In this document: positions 60,301-64,000 of the stretch, piece after piece
Position numbering within the stretch: position 1 is the first letter of the stretch
Layout: each line of letters opens with the position of its first letter
Source: Arctopsyche grandis
Lineage: Eukaryota; Arthropoda; Insecta; Trichoptera; Hydropsychidae
Assembly (NCBI RefSeq): GCF_051622035.1
Contig: NC_135360.1
Span: 12,452,001-12,516,000 of the forward strand
Length of the DNA stretch: 64,000 nucleotides
Reading direction: 5' to 3'
Made by a program: the position numbers and the translations under genes
Notes under the pieces: model-generated
What the model saw: only the letters and a program-made list of their open reading frames with translations
Databases searched by the model: none
Told to the model about the DNA's origin: nothing

Positions 60301-60471
60301 TAGTTATTGGGAAATAAATACCATTAGCGCAAAAGTAAGCACTTTCAGTGTCAGTCCTAGTCAAACCTTCAGATCTAACGCGAAGTGTGACTGTGCGTGT
60401 TGTAGTACCACCTTTGGGTATAGCTTGAACACCGTGAGATACACAGCCTCCAGTCAATCCGGAAACTTCAG
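54347..60471 (-). CDS. Alpha-2-macroglobulin/complement-family protein with FA domain, C-terminal half
   Basis: Twelve exons fit in frame: 60471-60322, 60244-60038, 58262-58049, 57965-57680, 57609-57199, 57119-57010, 56935-56784, 56712-56526, 56412-56256, 56171-56020, 55942-55783 and 55690-54347, about 1175 residues. The first (acceptor phase 1) continues an upstream part not in the window. Order: end of a macroglobulin segment (TVTLRVRSEGLTRTDTES), then a farnesoic-acid-O-methyltransferase-like (FA) domain (FGYEWIAAPRN, MYHVNIGDAENSLVWI, FRTFWVSWARGTITAGKG, VRHVGFSSPWGN), then a thioester-domain helical fold (LPRWAVPGTASGDLL, GDFGWPHP, YTVLGDLQSAEPVARYL), a VFVYATGAGCATVQG strand, and a receptor-binding-like domain (GALRLEVSLFSGYEVV). 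The place where relatives have GCGEQ has none, so thioester chemistry is lost. The last exon adds about 400 residues rich in Ser, Thr, Lys and Pro. From memory the A2M plus FA combination is that of CPAMD8-like proteins. It is presumably extracellular, in innate immunity or matrix. Confidence 0.88.
54350..55450 (-). other. Low-complexity Ser/Thr/Lys-rich tail within the last macroglobulin exon
   Basis: This part of exon 12 encodes repeated Thr-rich stretches (TNTTPTTPITTITTTE) with scattered Lys and ends in a predicted helix (NELWSLLKEAVQIEMDK). It has no family resemblance that I see and could be heavily glycosylated. Confidence 0.7.
59052..59870 (+). mobile_element. tRNA-derived SINE, copy 9, with insertion
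   Basis: Best preserved head: A box TGGTTAGCATG (59077-59087) and B box GGTTCAAATCC (59113-59123), the internal RNA polymerase III promoter of a tRNA. Then TGCTGGCTAGACTTTGG, GGTCGATCGTTTCC, GCCAATTTATCTGATTTTC, TTTACAAATTTGACCATA. The 3-prime end follows the insert at 59713-59860, with AGGAAGGCGCATTGGGG and TTAGGCCTCCCTGGTATA. The middle segment appears twice, on either side of the insert. Confidence 0.8.
59318..59663. mobile_element. piggyBac-like non-autonomous element (TTAA target)
   Basis: The ends GAGGGCTGGACACC and GATGTACAGCCCTC are inverted (11 of 14) and both are flanked by TTAA (59314-59317 and 59664-59667), the target site and duplication of piggyBac elements. It lies inside the SINE. 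No transposase. Confidence 0.7.
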
Positions 60472-61306
60472 CTGAAACAGAAAAACAATTCAATGTATAT
60501 AATATCGTATTTATAGAACAAATTAACATACGATAATTGAGCCTTATGTATGCAGATCGAGTTTATTTAGGTTCAACGGTTTATTTAAACAAATAGTCGG
60601 GTTAACCATAAACAGCGGTTCAATGGCATTAGGAATGCCGAACAAACACATTTCTAGTGCTCGAACAAATGTAAATGGAATTATAATCGCAAAATAAAAT
60701 AATAAATATATTCGATTGGGAGCATGTTAGACTGGCTATTTTAAAATCGCATTATCTGCCGAAAGTTGAACGTTGAAGTTGCGCCGTTGCGTTGTGCAAA
60801 AGTTTTCGCAAAAATAAAATAAAATAAAATTGTAGGCGAAATAAACGTAACGTAATTAGTAGATTAATAGTTAATATAATTAGCTAAGTGAGTCTGCGAT
60901 GCGAGCGCGAGCCGGCACTGGCGTGTGGACTTACTTAATTTAATTACTTAATAAGGATATCTCATCATATCAAATTTATCCGCCGGATATTATACCTTTA
61001 CTTAGGATAATTGGATATGTGCGAGAAAGACGTTTATTTTCATCTAAAAGCGAACTAGTTCTATGCGAAAAAAATAACTAATTATTACAGGGTGTCAAGT
61101 GGTGCTAAAAGCTTTTGAAAATTTCATTTATTTATTATTTATTTCCTTAAGAAGTACCTCAATACCTGATTTTTATAAAAAAAAATTTACGTCATGTCGA
61201 TAAGAATTTCAGTAACCGATACTAAGTTTCAGTTCGATAGGAGTAACGGTGTTCAAAAAATCCCCAAAATACACAGACACACACACACACATTTTTTCTA
61301 GATCAT

Positions 61307-61410
61307 AAAAACGTGATCAGTATTCGATTCTGAGTTCGAATCAGTCAAAATCTCGAGTTCGAATTTTCGCATGATCACAAAACTTCATCTATTGTTACTA
61401 CGTACATATA
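61307..61410. repeat. Inverted repeat, left partner of 63880-63967
   Basis: AAAACGTGATCAGTATTCGA, TCTGAGTTCGAATCAGTCAA and CTCGAGTTC at 61307-61360 occur inverted at 63916-63967. Weaker similarity (CTATTGTTAC, ACGTACATA) extends the match outward. Confidence 0.7.
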
Positions 61411-61982
61411 TAAAGTTTTAATCAATAATGTACATATACCTATCCTTACATATATACATACATACATATGTGTACATATGTTCAATCGTAGTAACTTATT
61501 ACTACCCCTAATACCATAATTATGTGGTTCCCGGAAAGTATATATATACGAATGTATTTACTATATATTTTTACATATTTTTGCCACAGTGATATTACAG
61601 AATACTCTAACGCGTCATTGTGACGAGACATCATATACATATATAGGTATTATATCGCTATTCTGTGTGTCTGTCTGTATGTCTATCGGTGTATCTGAGA
61701 TAACGCTCGCCGTACTATAATAGTCATTTCGATTCGACATACATATGTACGTCACAACTTAACCACTGCCAACAAAACGTATAACAAAAAAAAAAAAACT
61801 TCTATATATAATGTTTGCTTCCAGTGTTTTCTGTAGACAAATAGACGGCGACAAGTCTCTGAGCATTTACCGCCATCCATCGAAAATTTATTTAATTAAT
61901 TATTTTTTTATTGGTGTTTTATATTGTTTACATGTAGGTAGGTAGGTAGGTAGTTTTTTCCATTTTTTATTCATATTTAACA

Positions 61983-62056
61983 ATTAAATATATTTAAAAG
62001 GTATTTGAAAATAATTCGACTGCCTGCGAATCAAACACAGAACCGACACATTTCAT
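61983..62056 (-). mobile_element. Second tRNA-like SINE family, fragment B
   Basis: Inverse orientation of 32283-32352: ATATTTAAAAGGTATTTGAA, AATTCGACTGCCTGCGAATC and AAACACAGAACCGACACA. Confidence 0.5.
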
Positions 62057-62227
62057 AATACATATAGAAAGAAGACAGACATATAAGCATACTACAAATA
62101 CTATATATACATATGTACATATAAGAATTAGCGAGACATCTATGTACGTTATAGATAATACATTTTTGAAACCATTCAAATAGTGGTGACATATGTATGT
62201 ATGTATGTAGATTATAGGATGGTTTTT

Positions 62228-62445
62228 GCCAATTTGATGGAGGAACCGCTTCAACAATGAAATCAGATAAATTGTTAAACTCTAATAGGAAACGATCGAC
62301 TTGGAGTCACAAATATCCAAGTCTGACCAGCAGCATTAAAGATTATACTCAGAATAAATTATTTTCAATCGAGGTCAGCTCACGGGATCGAACCAAACCA
62401 ACATATCAACGCAACCACCGAGCCACGCTGCTGGTTATTGGTATA
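62228..62445 (-). mobile_element. tRNA-derived SINE, copy 10
   Basis: On plus: GCCAATTTGATGGAGGAACC, TTCAACAATGAAATCAGATA, GAAACGATCGACTTGGAGTC, AAGTCTGACCAGCAGC, GGGATCGAACC and CAACCACCGAGCCACG, the reverse complement of the SINE body and its B and A boxes. Confidence 0.8.
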
Positions 62446-63879
62446 TCTAATGTTCTTACAAAATACTTATTAAATATATCGGTAATATTTTCTTGTCTAG
62501 CTTATAAATCAAGACCAACATATCGGCGTATCCCTAACATTCATCCGATTCATCTCATCTTTGAAAATTAAATTATATCTACATATGTACCTACATATGA
62601 AATATTACACATACAGTACTTTTATACAATATGTAGATGAAGTCGTATGTCGGGCAAACTGGAATTTTTAAGACGCGTTGTACGTGTCGTTGCTTTGTAT
62701 CGAATTTATTTCGTTTCCTTTATTTTATTTTTTTTCGGGAAAATCGTCTAGATGGAAATGCGCGGTCGCTCTAGCGTCGAATTTCATGAATAATTCATCG
62801 GAGACCTCATTTACCGCAGAAAAACAGGTCGTATTGCAAAATTTCTCGTGTCAAAGGAGAACGCTTAATGAAGATAGACCGGAAAGCGTTCGACGCGATA
62901 CGACGCACACGTTGCGCATTAATTCGCTAAAGAGAGGAGTCATTTAAAAAAAAATAAAGAAAATCATGCAGATGGGACGACTTTTCACGAGAAACTGGCT
63001 GAATTTGGAGCGTGGAAGTTGTAAAGCTATGGCGAATGAATGATGCAAGAATCAGACAAATGGGATCGCAAAGGGCGTGAAAGAACGTTTAGAAATCACT
63101 CGGGAGATAAATGGATGGGACACTAATGACGTGCCGGTCATGATGAATAGATTCGGTCGCATATTCGAAACTCGTCTATGGAGAAAAAGATGCTGAAAAG
63201 GACTTGTTTGTGCCGACGATGCCGAGAAATCGCTCTGCGGTATCCTCTAGAGATATAAAAATAATTTTAAACGTTTCAGCCTTATCAAAAATCAATGATT
63301 AAAATAAGGCTTTCTTATAACAATCAAGATTTTTCTTAGGAAGGAATTTTTTGAATTTTAATATACATATGTACATAGATGAATCAACTTCTTTTTACCT
63401 ACATTATTAATGGATAAAATTGTCATATTTTAATAAAAATAAGAGTTAATACACATACATAGTAAACGTGCATTGACTAATTGAATCATTACGGAAACAT
63501 ATATATAAGATATTTTGTTGGATTAATTTGTGTTTCTATCGGACATTGTATCCATTTGGTACAGTTGTTATTTTATCCCTTTTCTGTTCAATTTATAAAT
63601 AAACTAGAAGCTTACGAGCTCAATAGCTCGTTATCTGAACGCGAACATGAAAAGTTCGACGGCGTAATAAATAATAAAAAAATGATGAATTACGAACCAG
63701 TCTGAAAAAAATAAACGAATGGTAACGGAAACAAGATAATGAACGGCAATTTTTATATTTTGCAGATCGCGTATGAATGTTTGTACAATTTAAATGCTTT
63801 TTATTATAACTAAATTATGTTCCCAATACATCTTATATCTATTTTAATACCTACTGATTTACTGATCATTTTCTAATTT

Positions 63880-63967
63880 TCAATTTTTGCTATATCTATG
63901 TACGTCGTAACAATAGAACTCGATATTTTGACTGATTCGAACTCAGAATCGATCACTGATCACGTTT
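63880..63967. repeat. Inverted repeat, right partner of 61307-61410
   Basis: GAACTCGATATTTTGACTGA, TTCGAACTCAGAATCGATCA and CTGATCACGTTT form the complement of the left partner, 2.6 kb away. Confidence 0.7.
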
Positions 63968-64000
63968 GTCACAAATAAACATGCTCATTTGTACGCGAAC

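Larger units (their letters stand above)
60472..64000. other. Upstream intron of the macroglobulin gene or intergenic DNA
   Basis: No macroglobulin exon was recognised to the window end, so the preceding exons are further right. The region has a CA tract (61271-61290), a GGTA array (61934-61953), repeats listed separately, and a less AT-rich patch (62680-63250) whose frames I cannot identify. Confidence 0.5.

Overview
This window looks like nuclear DNA of a holometabolous insect. The evidence is a ZAD-type C2H2 zinc-finger gene (an arthropod family), spliced genes with mostly short introns (about 50-100 bp) and GT-AG borders, very AT-rich spacers with many ACATATGTAC-type simple motifs, and a dense load of SINEs, fold-back MITEs and decayed non-LTR retrotransposons. 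I cannot fix the order or species by reading alone. All gene models were assembled by hand from reading frame, splice sites and intron phase.

Layout. (1) 1-2.3 kb: almost empty, one weak candidate exon. (2) 2.9-5.3 kb (-): TMEM256/DUF423-type small membrane protein in three exons. (3) 5.5-6.9 kb: a cluster of palindromic MITEs. (4) 7.1-9.25 kb (+): ZAD zinc-finger protein with 16 intact fingers and a decaying C-terminal end. (5) 9.3-12.1 kb: repeats, including SINE, hAT-like, fold-back and jockey-like fragments. (6) 12.7-16.5 kb (-): secreted C-type lectin whose first intron holds a 2.5 kb DNA transposon with long inverted ends, an apparent 8-bp target duplication and an internally deleted retrotransposon nested inside. 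(7) 18.6-24.7 kb (-): single-pass cadherin, 14 exons resolved including its whole cytoplasmic tail; the signal-peptide exon was not found. (8) 25-43 kb: a gene-poor, repeat-rich stretch. (9) 43.3-44.9 kb (+): MFSD9-type transporter, convergent with (10) 45.4-45.6 kb (-): the mitochondrial assembly factor PET100. (11) 48.1-51.2 kb (+): a small five-exon gene encoding a secreted precursor with one RPRF-Gly-Lys-Arg amidation/cleavage site, whose intron splits the codon of the penultimate Arg as in NPY/NPF-type genes. (12) 54.3-60.5 kb (-): the C-terminal half of an alpha-2-macroglobulin/complement-family protein with an inserted farnesoic-acid-methyltransferase-like (FA) domain, no thioester motif and a long Ser/Thr/Lys-rich tail. 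(13) 60.5-64 kb: no coding exon recognised, repeats only.

The genes do not form a pathway; as usual in insects they are independent loci. The best candidate for something new is the RPRFamide-like precursor at 48.1-51.2 kb, followed by the thioester-less FA-domain macroglobulin and the layered fold-back elements.
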